Positions 26,693 to 36,360 of a DNA stretch of 64,000 nt are shown piece after piece. The DNA is from CADEFQ01 sp035433705 (GTDB lineage Bacteria > Pseudomonadota > Gammaproteobacteria > Steroidobacterales > Steroidobacteraceae). Numbering within the stretch: position 1 is the first letter of the stretch; each line of letters begins with the position of its first letter. Location of the stretch: assembly GCA_035433705.1 (NCBI GenBank), contig DAORVK010000010.1, positions 1 to 64,000 of the forward strand, written 5' to 3'. The notes beneath the pieces were generated by a model that saw only the letters and a program-made list of their open reading frames with translations, was not told the DNA's origin and made no database searches. The position numbers were made by a program, and so were the translations under genes.

Positions 26693-27579
26693 GCGCGACG
26701 CCCGGCCCCGACGTACTCGCGCGGGTTCCCGGCGCCGACTCCGCCATGCCACTGCAGGTCCAGCCCCTGACGGGCGGTCTGGCGAGCCGCAGCTTCCTCG
26801 TCACGACTTCTCGGGGGCGCTACGTCGTACGCCTGGGTACCGACTACGACACGTTGCTTGCGATCGATCGCTGCGTCGAAACCAGGGTGCAGCGGCTCGC
26901 GGCGGGTGCAGGTGTCGCGCCGCGCGTCGTCGATGCCGACATCGCGAGCGGCCTGCTGATCACGGAATACGTCGATGGTCGCGGCTGGACAGCCGCCGAC
27001 TTCGCCGATCCGCGGCAGATCGATCGCCTCGGCGCACAGCTTGCGGCACTGCAGGCGATTGACACTCGTTCGACACCCGCTCTTGCGCGGCTCGACCCGG
27101 TCGCGCTCGCCCGCGGGTATGTCCGGCGCATCGTTGCTGCGGCTCCCGAGGAACAGCGGCATCTTGCGCCGCTGCTCACCGCAGCGGAACGCCGCTGGAG
27201 GGACTCTGGCGCGTTCGCCCGTAGCCCGGTGCTCGCACACAGCGATCTGCACAGCTCGAACCTAGTGGACGGCGGCACGAGGCTATGGCTGATCGACTGG
27301 GAATACGCGGCGCTCGCCGATCCGCTGCACGACGTCGCTTGCGTGCTCGCCTACCATCCGGAGGCGGGGCCGAACCTGCCACGGCTGCTCGCGGCGCTCG
27401 GTCTCGAGCGAGTCGCAACGCCCGCCGTGCTCGACGCGGCGATCTGGCTCTTCCAGTTGCTTGTCTTCCTCTGGTATCGGGCGCGCCGCGTGGCGGTCGC
27501 AGCGAGTACGGCAGAGCAAGCCGCCGAAGAGCGCGCCGCGCGCGCCCTCGTGTCCCTCGTGCATAATAGAAGTCTTTGA
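26689..27579 (+). CDS. aminoglycoside/choline-kinase-fold phosphotransferase, predicted thiamin kinase
   Basis: 296 residues from ATG 26689. Kinase-fold motifs: LTGGLASRSFLV near residues 23-34 (nucleotide loop), catalytic LAHSDLHSSNLV near 183-194 and metal-binding LIDWEYAALADP near 202-213. This is the ThiK/choline-kinase layout. Last gene in the riboswitch operon, overlapping the permease, it would phosphorylate incoming thiamin to thiamin phosphate. The similarity to ThiK is family-level, so specificity rests on context. Confidence 0.85.
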   Translation: MSATPGPDVLARVPGADSAMPLQVQPLTGGLASRSFLVTTSRGRYVVRLGTDYDTLLAIDRCVETRVQRLAAGAGVAPRVVDADIASGLLITEYVDGRGWTAADFADPRQIDRLGAQLAALQAIDTRSTPALARLDPVALARGYVRRIVAAAPEEQRHLAPLLTAAERRWRDSGAFARSPVLAHSDLHSSNLVDGGTRLWLIDWEYAALADPLHDVACVLAYHPEAGPNLPRLLAALGLERVATPAVLDAAIWLFQLLVFLWYRARRVAVAASTAEQAAEERAARALVSLVHNRSL

Positions 27580-27594
27580 CCGAGGGGAGTGTAA

Positions 27595-27909
27595 ATGGCG
27601 GTGCTGAAGGTCGTCGATCGGGACGGCGTGGAACATGAAGTCGAGAGCCAGACGGGGCTCAAGGTCATGGAAGTGCTTCGCGAACTGGACTATGGGGTGG
27701 CGGCGATCTGCGGCGGCATGTGCTCCTGCGCGACCTGCCATGTCTACGTCGATCCGGAATGGGCGAGCCGCCTGCCAGCGCCGATGTCCGATGAGAAAGA
27801 TCTGCTCACCGAACTGTCGCACTACGAAGCGCGCTCGCGCCTTTCGTGCCAGATCGACTTCACTCCTGCGGTGGATGGCCTCAAGGTCACCATCGCGCCC
27901 GACGAATGA
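27595..27909 (+). CDS. [2Fe-2S] ferredoxin (adrenodoxin/putidaredoxin type)
   Basis: 104 residues. The four cluster Cys are visible: C-G-G-M-C-S-C-A-T-C near residues 39-48 and the fourth in RLSCQIDF near 85, with the closing hydrophobic strand DGLKVTIAPDE. This class passes electrons from a reductase to cytochromes P450 or Rieske oxygenases; neither is in the window. GAGGGGAG ribosome site 8 bases before the ATG. The hydratase gene follows after 9 bases. Confidence 0.93.
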   Translation: MAVLKVVDRDGVEHEVESQTGLKVMEVLRELDYGVAAICGGMCSCATCHVYVDPEWASRLPAPMSDEKDLLTELSHYEARSRLSCQIDFTPAVDGLKVTIAPDE

Positions 27910-27918
27910 GGACCTGAC

Positions 27919-28698
27919 ATGACTGACACGGTAATGGTCGATATCCGCGGCGAAGTCGCCGTTGTCACGCTCAACCGCCCGGAGACCGCCAACACGCTCA
28001 ATCTGGCGATGGGCCGCGATCTGCTGACGGCGGCGCTGCGCTGCGAGGCGGATCCGGCCGTACGCGCCGTCGTGTTGACCGGCGCCGGCAAGGCCTTCTG
28101 CTTCGGCGGGGATCTGCGCGGCATGACGAGCAGCGGGACGCCGATCGAGCCCTATCTCAAGGAGCTGACAACGCACCTGCACGCTGCGATCGCGCGCTTC
28201 ATGCGGATGGATGCGCCCGTGATCGCAGCAGTGAACGGCACCACGGCCGGCGCAGGCGTCGGGCTCGTCGCGATGGCAGATCTCGCCATCATGGCGGCGG
28301 GCGCGAAGATCTCGCTCGCCTACACCGGCGTCGGATTGACGCCGGACGGTGGCACCTCGTTCCTGTTGCCGCGCGCTGTCGGTGCGAAGCGCGCCATGGA
28401 ACTGATCATGACGAATCGCGCACTCACGGCGGCGGAGGCGCTCGAATGGGGCCTCGTCAATCAAGTCGCGCCAGATACCGAAGTGCTTGATACGGCGCTC
28501 GCGCTCGCGGGCAAGCTTGCGGCAGGTCCGAAGGGCGCATTCGGCCGCTCGAAGCGGCTGGTCGCTGCGGCACTCGGCGCGCTCGAATCCCAGCTCACGC
28601 TCGAGAGCGAGACGATCGCCGCGCAGGCGGCAACCGCAGAGGGGCGCGAGGGCATCACAGCCTTCTTCGAGAAGAGGAAGGCGCAGTACGCGAGGTAG
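27919..28698 (+). CDS. enoyl-CoA hydratase/isomerase family protein
   Basis: 259 residues of the crotonase fold: VVTLNRPETANTLNLAM near residues 13-29, oxyanion-hole segments AGKAFCFGGDLRGM near 55-68 and NGTTAGAGVGLVAMADLAIM near 108-127. At the position of the second catalytic Glu, GVGLTPDGG (near 134) has Asp/Pro as in many isomerase-like members, so whether it is a hydratase or an isomerase is open. Co-directional with the ferredoxin, 9 bases apart. Confidence 0.88.
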   Translation: MTDTVMVDIRGEVAVVTLNRPETANTLNLAMGRDLLTAALRCEADPAVRAVVLTGAGKAFCFGGDLRGMTSSGTPIEPYLKELTTHLHAAIARFMRMDAPVIAAVNGTTAGAGVGLVAMADLAIMAAGAKISLAYTGVGLTPDGGTSFLLPRAVGAKRAMELIMTNRALTAAEALEWGLVNQVAPDTEVLDTALALAGKLAAGPKGAFGRSKRLVAAALGALESQLTLESETIAAQAATAEGREGITAFFEKRKAQYAR

Positions 28699-28718
28699 CC
28701 GCCGCGGCGCGTGACGTC

Positions 28719-29159
28719 ATGAGAATCGCCTACCTGTTGTTGCTGTTGCTCGGCGGAGGAATCGCGCTCGCGCGTATCTGGATGAGCATCAAGAAGGCCC
28801 GCGACCTGCCGGCTCACAGCTGGGACGCAAAGCTCATCGAGAAGCTGCGGGCGGAAGGCTCGGACCCGTTCCAGCCGCACGACGTGGTGTTCTTTTTCGG
28901 GCTGCCGAACGAAAACGCTGCGCAGCGCGTTGTCGAGCGCCTGGTGCGCGACGGCTTTACCGCCGAGTACAAGCACGTGCCCGATCAGTCTGAGTTGTGC
29001 TACGCGGTGCACGCGCAGCGCTCGATCCGCCTCTCGGTGTCTGACATGCAGGCGACGAGCCGCAAGTTCAATGACATGGCGGCCGAGTTTCACGGCCGCT
29101 ACGACGGTTGGGCGGCCGCGCACAACAAGCGCCCGGACGGTCCGCCCGGGGGCGATTAG
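28719..29159 (+). CDS. RraB-like protein with N-terminal membrane segment
   Basis: 146 residues: a hydrophobic N-terminus (about 4-20, YLLLLLLGGGIALARIW) that may anchor the protein, then a domain with the RraB pattern (FFGLPNENAAQRVVERLVRDGF, then CYAVHAQRSIRLSVSDMQATSRKF near 95-118). RraB in E. coli inhibits RNase E; the membrane segment is unusual for that and makes a direct RNase E role uncertain. Its last 4 bases overlap the facing YceI gene. Confidence 0.7.
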   Translation: MRIAYLLLLLLGGGIALARIWMSIKKARDLPAHSWDAKLIEKLRAEGSDPFQPHDVVFFFGLPNENAAQRVVERLVRDGFTAEYKHVPDQSELCYAVHAQRSIRLSVSDMQATSRKFNDMAAEFHGRYDGWAAAHNKRPDGPPGGD

Positions 29160-29851
29160 CGAACGGCGTCTCCTGCCGCGTGCGGTGGTGACCCAGCCCA
29201 AGGGGGGCCGCTGAATTCCGCCTCGATGATCACCTCAACCTCATCGCTGACGCCCATGCTGGATCCCACCGGGGGGATCCCGTATGCAATACCGAAAGCG
29301 GAGCGCCGGAACGTGCCGTGCGCGGAGAAGCCGATGCGAGCATTCGGGTCGAGAGGATGCCCCGCATAGCCTCCATTGAACGTGGCAAACAGTGTCACCG
29401 GGCTGGTAATTCCGTGGAGCATGAGATCACCGTCGATGCGGAGCACACCTTCGGTGCCACGCGTGACCCGGCGTGACCGGTAACTCATGGCCGGATACTG
29501 CGCCGTGTCGAGCCAGAGCGGGCCCTTCAGCGCGTCGGCGAATCCCGCCGGCGGATTGTCGAGTTCGAGCGAATCGGGGTCGATAGTCGCCGTCATCTGC
29601 GCGGTGTCAGCATGGGCGGGGTCGAAATCAAGCTGCACGTCGAAGCGCGTGAAGCGTGCCGTGTAGCGCGAGAAGCCGAGATGGTCGACCCGGAACACGA
29701 GGCTCGCGTGATACTTGTCGAGCGTATAGCGGCCCGCCGGAAGCGTAGAGCTGGCGGTCGCAGGGGAGGTGGGCGCATCGGCGGCCGTCGTGGTCGAGCC
29801 GGCAACGGTGACCACCGCAGCCAGGATCAAACTGGCGTGGATGCGTCGCAT
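29156..29851 (-). CDS. YceI-family periplasmic lipid-binding protein
   Basis: 231 residues from ATG 29851 (GGGGG 7 bases upstream); an in-frame start at 29863 overlaps the previous stop. Signal peptide about 1-26. The mature part has the YceI lipocalin-like pattern: GRYTLDKYHASLVFRVDHLGFSRY, GDLMLHGITSPVTL, SAHGTFRRSAFGI. The family binds isoprenoid quinone-type lipids in the periplasm. Downstream of gpmA on the same strand. Confidence 0.92.
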   Translation of the reverse strand: MRRIHASLILAAVVTVAGSTTTAADAPTSPATASSTLPAGRYTLDKYHASLVFRVDHLGFSRYTARFTRFDVQLDFDPAHADTAQMTATIDPDSLELDNPPAGFADALKGPLWLDTAQYPAMSYRSRRVTRGTEGVLRIDGDLMLHGITSPVTLFATFNGGYAGHPLDPNARIGFSAHGTFRRSAFGIAYGIPPVGSSMGVSDEVEVIIEAEFSGPPWAGSPPHAAGDAVR

Positions 29852-29862
29852 GACAGCCCCCA

Positions 29863-30627
29863 TCAGCCCTTCGCTGACGCCTGGCGCCTGACCGCCTCGG
29901 CCGCCGCGGCGATCGTGTCCGCATCGCCGAGATAGCGGTTCGAGAGGGGTCGCAAACCTGCGTCCAGTTCGTAGGCGCGTGGCACGCCGGTCGGAATGTT
30001 CAGCTCGACGATGTCCGCCTCCGACACGTTCTCAAGCATCTTGACCAGGGCGCGCAGGCTGTTGCCGTGCGCGATGACGGCGACGTTGCGCCCGGCGCGC
30101 AGCGGCGGAGCAATGCGCTCGCTCCAGAACGGCAGGACGCGCGCGAGCGTGTCCTTCAGGGACTCGGTGGCGGGCAGCAGCGCCGGGTCGACCTCCGCAT
30201 AGCGCGGATCGAAACGCGGGTGACGCTCGTCGTCCAGTGCGAGCGGCGGCGGCGGGATGTCGTAGCTGCGTCGCCAGATCTTCACCTGCGCCTCGCCGTG
30301 CCGCGCAACCGTTTGCGCCTTGTCGAGACCCTGCAGCGCGCCGTAGTGACGCTCGTTCAGGCGCCAGCTGCGCTCGACCGGAACCCACATGCGGTCCGTC
30401 TCGTCGAGGATGTACCACAGTGTGCGGATCGCGCGCTTCAGCACCGAAGTGAAGGCGAGGTCGATCGAGAGGCCCGCGCGCCGAATCTCCGCACCCGCCT
30501 GCTTCGCTTCTGCACGGCCCTGCTCGGTCAGGTCGACATCGGTCCAGCCGGTGAAGAGGTTTTCGAGGTTCCAGACGCTCTGGCCGTGGCGGACAAGGAT
30601 GAGCTTACCGGTCACAGGAGACTCCAT
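29863..30627 (-). CDS. gpmA: 2,3-bisphosphoglycerate-dependent phosphoglycerate mutase
   Basis: 254 residues. Interconverts 3- and 2-phosphoglycerate in glycolysis. Seen: the phosphohistidine motif LVRHGQSVWN near residues 11-20, NLENLFTGWTDVDLTEQG, the acid residue in RSWRLNERHYGALQGL near 85-100 and the second His in AVIAHGNSLRAL near 185. All four active-site elements of the dPGM family are present. Cytoplasmic. Follows the glycosyltransferase gene after 27 bases. Confidence 0.95.
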   Translation of the reverse strand: MESPVTGKLILVRHGQSVWNLENLFTGWTDVDLTEQGRAEAKQAGAEIRRAGLSIDLAFTSVLKRAIRTLWYILDETDRMWVPVERSWRLNERHYGALQGLDKAQTVARHGEAQVKIWRRSYDIPPPPLALDDERHPRFDPRYAEVDPALLPATESLKDTLARVLPFWSERIAPPLRAGRNVAVIAHGNSLRALVKMLENVSEADIVELNIPTGVPRAYELDAGLRPLSNRYLGDADTIAAAAEAVRRQASAKG

Positions 30628-30654
30628 GGGAAATCAGGCAGCGAATGGCGAAGC

Positions 30655-31470
30655 TTACAGCCAGGCCGCCGTGTTTGCTGGGTGTGCGTCAAGGCCGTGC
30701 CGGCAGCGGATCGTGCGGTTGGCGAGCGTCGCGGCGAGGCGCGCTTCGTTGGCCGCGCGGCGATCGCGGGATGCCGGCGGGTGATGCAGGTGCCACGCGA
30801 TGCCGCCGAAGACCAAAGTACGGCGTGAGCACCCGGAGTGCGTGAGGCGTGCAGCGAACTCCTTGTCCTCGGGGCCCCAGCCGACGAAGTCTTCATTGAA
30901 ACCGTTCACCGCGATGAGGTCGTCGCGCCAGAGCGCGAAATTGCAGCTCTTGAGCGCGACGACGGGGTTCGCAAGCTTCACGCAGGTTCGCGCCAGCAGC
31001 GGACTGCGCAGCCCGTACAGGCGGCGCAGGCCCCCGACGCCGCGTGGCGTGGCTCTGCGGACAGGCAAAGCAGGGGTTGCGAGTGCTGCCTGCGTACCGG
31101 GGTCGTCAAGCGGAATGCGCATGCCCTGCACGAAGGCGCCGGGGCGCGCGACGGCTTCGTGATCGCCGATGAAGTCGGCGTGCAGCAGCATGTCGCCGTC
31201 AATGAGGACGAGGTAGTCGCCGCGGCTCGCGGCAATGGCGAGATTGCGCAGCCGCGCGACACGAAAGCCCGCGTGCTCCTGGCGTATGTAAGCAACCGGA
31301 GCGCGCGAGTGCGCCGCGAAGCGGTCCACGACGGCCCGCGTCGCGGCGCCCGAGCCGTCGTCCGCGACGAGGACTTCGTCGGGCGCCCGCTGCTGCGCGG
31401 CCACGGTGGCGAGCACTGCCGCCAGCGCATCCGGCCGCTCGTACGTCGTGACGACGAGCGAGATCCGCAT
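30655..31470 (-). CDS. family 2 glycosyltransferase
   Basis: 271 residues of GT-A fold: MRISLVVTTYERPDAL at the N-terminus, VADDGSGAATRAVVDRF near 34-50, metal-binding LVLIDGDMLLHADFI near 86-100, and a C-terminal galactosyltransferase-like segment NGFNEDFVGWGPEDKEFAARL near 200-220 (ED motif). It probably adds a sugar to a cell-surface glycan or lipid; acceptor unknown. No other glycan gene is near. No membrane helix. Confidence 0.88.
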   Translation of the reverse strand: MRISLVVTTYERPDALAAVLATVAAQQRAPDEVLVADDGSGAATRAVVDRFAAHSRAPVAYIRQEHAGFRVARLRNLAIAASRGDYLVLIDGDMLLHADFIGDHEAVARPGAFVQGMRIPLDDPGTQAALATPALPVRRATPRGVGGLRRLYGLRSPLLARTCVKLANPVVALKSCNFALWRDDLIAVNGFNEDFVGWGPEDKEFAARLTHSGCSRRTLVFGGIAWHLHHPPASRDRRAANEARLAATLANRTIRCRHGLDAHPANTAAWL

Positions 31471-31503
31471 CAGGAGGCGAACGCGCCAGTGCGGGCGCGT
31501 GCC

Positions 31504-34500
31504 CTAGCCATCGGCCAGCTTGCGGATCGCCTCGACTCCCACTGACAGTGTTGCGAAATCCGGGTGATCGGTCGTGCGCATGTCGGCGAGCATGCGCGCC
31601 CACTGCGCGTGGTCGTCGCCTTTCGTGGCGATCCAGGCGCTGACCGGGTCACGCGCTGCGCCCCGCCGCCCGGCAGGGCGCAGCACCTGCGCAGCCAGCT
31701 TGCGATGCGCCCTTGCCGCGCTGCTGCGCAGCGCCGATCGCGCGCTCGCCTGCCACGGGCCGGAGACGGCGAGGTTGCCGATCTGCGTGCGGATCCAGTC
31801 GAGGCCGGTTGCTGCGCCGATCGCGTAATAGGCGCGTGCCGCTTCGCGCACCGCGATCCGGTGTTCAGCCGCGAGTTCGACGAGATCGAACGCGGGTTCC
31901 ATCGACTCAAGCACCCCGATGCGTTCAGCGAGCGCGGGCGGCAAGCCGGTTTCGCGCAGCTGCGCGATGCGCGCCGCGTTGTGTTCGACGACAAGACCGG
32001 TCGCAATTCCCGGCAGCGCGGCGCCGAGCTCGTGTACGCCGGGCCCGAACTCGGCGACGGTGCGCTCGACGTGCAGGTTGCGGCGGCGGTGCGTGAGCAG
32101 CCAGTAGCTCAGGTGGCGCAGGCTGCGCGCGGTCTGATCGTAGGCGAGGTACTGCGCGCTCGCCGGAACCTTGCTGTCGAGCGCCTCGATCGCGCTCCAG
32201 GTGTCACGCATCGCGAAGGTCTCGCGTGCAATCGTATAGGCGCGTGCGATCTGGCCGATCGTCGCGCCCGTTTCCTCGATGGCGCGCCATGCGAACACCG
32301 GCCCCATCCGGTTGACGAGGCTGTTGGTGGTCGCAGTAACGATGATCTCGCGCCGCAGGCGGTGCTGATCGATGTCGTGCGCGAATTTCCTGCGCAGCGC
32401 CACCGGAAAGTAGCGCCGCAGCTCTTCGGAGAGGTACGGGTCTTCCGGCACGTCGGAGTCGATCAGCTCGCCGGACAGCCAGATCTTGCTGTAGGCGAGC
32501 ACGACCGCGAGTTCGGGGCGCGTGAGGCCGACGCCGCGCTTGGCGCGGTCAGCCAACTCGTCCTCGCCGGGCAGGAACTCGATGCCGCGGTCGAGGTCGC
32601 CCGCGCGTTCGAGCGAGCGGATGAGGCCCCGATACTCGCTGAGGCGCGCAGCAGCATTCACCTCGAGCGTCGAGATCGCCTGGCTCTGCAGGTAGTTGTT
32701 TCGCAGGACGAGTGCGCTGATGTCGCGCGTCATGCCGGCGAGCAGTTTGTTGCGCGCGAGGCGCGCGAGACGGCCGGCGCGCTCGGGCCCCGAGAGCAGG
32801 ATCTTGATGTTGACTTCGAGGTCCGAGGTGTTGACGCCTGCTGAATTGTCGATGAAATCGGTGTTGATGCGGCCACCGGTCATCGCATATTCGATGCGCC
32901 CGCGCTGCGTGCAACCGAGGTTGCCGCCCTCGCCCACGATGCGCGCGCGCAGATCGCGGCCGTCCACCCGGACCGTGTCGTTGCTGCGGTCGCCCACTTC
33001 CGCGCTGCGTTCGGTGGAGGCCTTGATGTAGGTGCCGATGCCGCCGTTCCACAGCAGATCGACCGGCATGCGCAGGATGGCGCGAATCACCTCCTGCGGT
33101 GTCGCTGCCGGTGCGTCGAGCGCGAGTACCCGCCGCGCCTCCGTCGAAAGCGGGATCGACTTTGCGCTGCGAAGGAACACCCCGCCGCCGCGCGAAATCA
33201 GCTTGCGATCGTAGTCGTCCCAGGAAGAGCGCGGCAGTTTGAAGAGGCGCTGGCGCTCGACAAAGCTGCGTGCCGCGTCGGGTTCGGGGTCGAGAAAGAC
33301 GTGCAGGTGGTTGAACGCCGCGACGAGGCGGATGTGCTTCGAGAGCAGCATGCCGTTGCCGAAGACGTCGCCTGCCATGTCGCCGATGCCTGCGACGGTG
33401 AAGTCCTGCGACTGCGAGTCGATGCCGATTTCGCGCAGGTGGCGCTTGACGCACTCCCAGGCGCCGCGCGCCGTGATTCCCATCCCCTTGTGGTCGTAGC
33501 CGGCCGAGCCGCCTGAGGCGAACGCATCCCCCAGCCAGAAACCGTATTCGACCGAGATTGCATTCGCGATGTCGGAGAAGGTGGCGGTGCCCTTGTCGGC
33601 CGCGACTACGAGGTATGCATCATCGCCGTCGTGGCGCACGACGCCGGCCGGTGGCACGACTTTCGCGCCGACGATGTTGTCGGTGATGTCGAGCAGGCCG
33701 CGAATGAAAGTGCGGTAGCTCGCGATGGCCTCTTTCTGGATGTCGTCGCGCGACCCACCCTGCGGAAGCTGCTTCGGCACGAAGCCGCCCTTGGCGCCCG
33801 CCGGCACGATCACCGTGTTCTTGACGTTCTGCGCCTTCATCAGGCCCAGCACTTCCGTGCGGAAGTCTTCGCGGCGGTCGGACCAGCGGATGCCGCCGCG
33901 CGCGACGGCGGCCATGCGCAGGTGCACGCCCTCGACCCGCGGGCTGTAGACGAAGATCTCGAACTTCGGCCGCGGCAGCGGCAGGTCGGGAACCTTTGCG
34001 GGGTCGAGCTTCAGCGACACGTAGTCCTTGGGCAGGCCTGCATCGGTGCTCTGGTAGAAGTTCGTGCGTCGCGCGGCCCGCATCACCGCGAGACAGGCGC
34101 GCAGGATCCGGTCTTCATCGAGACTCGTGACAGCCGCGAGTGCCGCGCCGATCGCGCGTGCGCGTTGCTCCACCGTGCGCGTGCGAGTCGCGGCCGGGAC
34201 GGCGGGATCGAACAGGGTGTGGAACAGGTCGATCAACTGGCTCGTGATTTCCGCATTGCGCGCGAGCGCACGCTCCATTGCGGCCTGGCTGAACGGCACG
34301 CCGGTCTGCAGCAGGTACTTGGCGATGAGCCGCACAACGACGACGTCGCGAGAGGGCATGTTCGCCAGCAGCACGAGGCGGTTGAAGCCGTCGTTCTCGA
34401 TCGAGCCGTGCCAGGCGGCGTCCACACCCTCCTTGAAACGCTCCTCGACCCGCGCGATGTCGATCACAAGGCCGTCGCGGTGCTCGAGCTCGAAATCCTG

Positions 34501-36330
34501 GATCCACGCTTCGCCGCCGTCCGGCCACGCGAGTTCGTAAGGATGCTCCGTGATCACGCGCAGGCCGAAATTCTCGAGGAGCGGCAACATGTCCGAAATC
34601 GGAATCGTCTCGCCGAGCTTGACGAACTTCAGGTGCACTCGCGTCGCGAACTGGCTCGCGGGGCGATGCAGGTTGAGGCGCAGCGCACCTGGCTGGCTGC
34701 GCAGTTGCTCGAGGTCGGCGATGTCCTCGAGCATGTCCCCGGCGGCGACTTCCTGCTGGTAGGCGGCCGGGAAGGCCCGCGAGTAGCGCGCCATGAGTGC
34801 GAGCGCCGCGGCCTCGTCGTAGCGGGTCTTGAGCGCCACGGACAGCCGGTCGAGCCAGTTGGTCGTGGCGACGGCGATCTCCTGCTGCATGCGGGCGACG
34901 TCGACCGGCGTGCGATGCTCGCGGTCGATGCGCACGACGACGTGCACGCGTGCGTGGCGCGAATCGGCGATCTGGATCTGCGACTCGAACGTGAGGCCGT
35001 GAAAGCCCGCGAGCAGGATGCGCTCGATCTGGTGGCGCACATCGGTGCTGTAGCGGTCGCGCGGCACGTAGACGAGGCAGGAATAGAAGCGGCCGTAGGG
35101 ATCGCGGCGCGCGAGCAGGCGCACCGAGCGCCGGTCGTAAAGGTTCACGACTTCGCGCACGATCCGGATGAGGTCGGCGACGCTTGCCTGGAACAGCTCG
35201 TCGCGCGGATAGGTTTCGAGCACATTCACGACAGCCTTTGCGTCGTGGCTCTGCGGGGCGAGGCCGAAGTGATCGATCACGCCCGCGACCTTGCGGCGCA
35301 GGACCGGGATCGCGCGCGCGCTGCGGTAGTAGACCGTGGAAGTCCAGAGCCCGAGGATGCGGTGTTCGCCATCGACACGCCCCCGCGAGTCGAAGGTCTT
35401 CACGCCGACGTAATCGAGATAGGTGCCGCGATGTACGGTCGCGAGCGTGTTGGCCTTCGTGAGGATCAGGAGTTCGGCGTCGCGGGCGCGCTGGCGCAGT
35501 TCTCCTCGCAGCCGCACGGTGCGCGATCGCCGGCCGCCGTGTCCGTCGCGCAGGATACCGAGCCCCGAGCGCGGTACCGGCACGAGCTTGTCTTCGCCTG
35601 CGCCGCGAACGAGCCGGTAGCGACGATAACCGAGCAGCACGAAGTGCTGCGCTTCCATCCATTCGAGCAGCGCGCGCGCCTCGGCGATCTCGTCCGCGGC
35701 GAGCGGTGTCGCGTCCCCGAGCCCCGCTGAGATCGCGCGCACACGCTCGCGTATGGGCATCCAGTCTTCGACGGCGGCCTGCACATCGAGAATGGCTGCG
35801 CGTATCTCGCCTGCGAGTTTCGCGAGCATCTTCGGGTCGTTCTGCCGGTCGACTTCGTAGAGCTGCCACGATTCGAGCCGGGCGCGCGGATCACCGTCCG
35901 GCACGACACCCAGCGTGCGTCCGCGAGCGTCGCGGCGCAGCGTGATCACCGGGTGGATGATGAGGTGCATCGCCACCTGATTGCGTGTGAAGACAATGCC
36001 TACCGAATCGACGAGGAACGGCATGTCGTCAGTGACAATCTGGACGATCGTGTGGGGCGACTGGAAGCCGTCGCGTGCCGGGTCGGGGTTGAACACGCGC
36101 ACGCGCGTCTGCGCGCCCACCCGGCTGCGCCCGAGCCCGAGATGGCTCAGTGCGATGCCGGCAAGCCCGGTGGGTGAGCGCTCACGCAGGTCTTCCTCGG
36201 ACACTCCGCGGAAATAGGCGCGGAAGAAACCGGCGTTGGCAGCGCGCTGGCGCGCTCCACCCGTGCCCGGTGCTGCCGCGACGATTCGTTCGATGAGGGC
36301 GAGGCGTGCGGCCGGAATGGCATCTTTCAC
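31504..36330 (-). CDS. gdhB: NAD-specific glutamate dehydrogenase, large (about 180 kDa) class
   Basis: 1608 residues. Deaminates glutamate to 2-oxoglutarate with NAD+. Length and sequence fit the 180-kDa class found in Pseudomonas, Caulobacter and Streptomyces: regulatory ACT-like N-terminal half (PFLVDSVGIVFTRNQ, HPVITLRRD), then the catalytic core with GGIRWSDRREDFRTEVLGLMKAQ, VPAGAKGGFVPK and FTVAGIGDMAGDVFGNGMLLS. GTG 36330 is chosen; the longer frame to 36369 would include the promoter -10 in the coding region. Divergent from the HPPD gene with a shared 120-base control region. Confidence 0.95.
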   Translation of the reverse strand: MKDAIPAARLALIERIVAAAPGTGGARQRAANAGFFRAYFRGVSEEDLRERSPTGLAGIALSHLGLGRSRVGAQTRVRVFNPDPARDGFQSPHTIVQIVTDDMPFLVDSVGIVFTRNQVAMHLIIHPVITLRRDARGRTLGVVPDGDPRARLESWQLYEVDRQNDPKMLAKLAGEIRAAILDVQAAVEDWMPIRERVRAISAGLGDATPLAADEIAEARALLEWMEAQHFVLLGYRRYRLVRGAGEDKLVPVPRSGLGILRDGHGGRRSRTVRLRGELRQRARDAELLILTKANTLATVHRGTYLDYVGVKTFDSRGRVDGEHRILGLWTSTVYYRSARAIPVLRRKVAGVIDHFGLAPQSHDAKAVVNVLETYPRDELFQASVADLIRIVREVVNLYDRRSVRLLARRDPYGRFYSCLVYVPRDRYSTDVRHQIERILLAGFHGLTFESQIQIADSRHARVHVVVRIDREHRTPVDVARMQQEIAVATTNWLDRLSVALKTRYDEAAALALMARYSRAFPAAYQQEVAAGDMLEDIADLEQLRSQPGALRLNLHRPASQFATRVHLKFVKLGETIPISDMLPLLENFGLRVITEHPYELAWPDGGEAWIQDFELEHRDGLVIDIARVEERFKEGVDAAWHGSIENDGFNRLVLLANMPSRDVVVVRLIAKYLLQTGVPFSQAAMERALARNAEITSQLIDLFHTLFDPAVPAATRTRTVEQRARAIGAALAAVTSLDEDRILRACLAVMRAARRTNFYQSTDAGLPKDYVSLKLDPAKVPDLPLPRPKFEIFVYSPRVEGVHLRMAAVARGGIRWSDRREDFRTEVLGLMKAQNVKNTVIVPAGAKGGFVPKQLPQGGSRDDIQKEAIASYRTFIRGLLDITDNIVGAKVVPPAGVVRHDGDDAYLVVAADKGTATFSDIANAISVEYGFWLGDAFASGGSAGYDHKGMGITARGAWECVKRHLREIGIDSQSQDFTVAGIGDMAGDVFGNGMLLSKHIRLVAAFNHLHVFLDPEPDAARSFVERQRLFKLPRSSWDDYDRKLISRGGGVFLRSAKSIPLSTEARRVLALDAPAATPQEVIRAILRMPVDLLWNGGIGTYIKASTERSAEVGDRSNDTVRVDGRDLRARIVGEGGNLGCTQRGRIEYAMTGGRINTDFIDNSAGVNTSDLEVNIKILLSGPERAGRLARLARNKLLAGMTRDISALVLRNNYLQSQAISTLEVNAAARLSEYRGLIRSLERAGDLDRGIEFLPGEDELADRAKRGVGLTRPELAVVLAYSKIWLSGELIDSDVPEDPYLSEELRRYFPVALRRKFAHDIDQHRLRREIIVTATTNSLVNRMGPVFAWRAIEETGATIGQIARAYTIARETFAMRDTWSAIEALDSKVPASAQYLAYDQTARSLRHLSYWLLTHRRRNLHVERTVAEFGPGVHELGAALPGIATGLVVEHNAARIAQLRETGLPPALAERIGVLESMEPAFDLVELAAEHRIAVREAARAYYAIGAATGLDWIRTQIGNLAVSGPWQASARSALRSSAARAHRKLAAQVLRPAGRRGAARDPVSAWIATKGDDHAQWARMLADMRTTDHPDFATLSVGVEAIRKLADG

Positions 36331-36360
36331 GATTGCAGATCCTTGTGCGCGCGAGACGTG

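Noticed and set aside
33631..35730. 699-codon plus-strand frame opposite the glutamate dehydrogenase
   Set aside because: Same cause: low stop frequency in antisense of GC-rich coding DNA, with no recognisable domain and no ribosome site.
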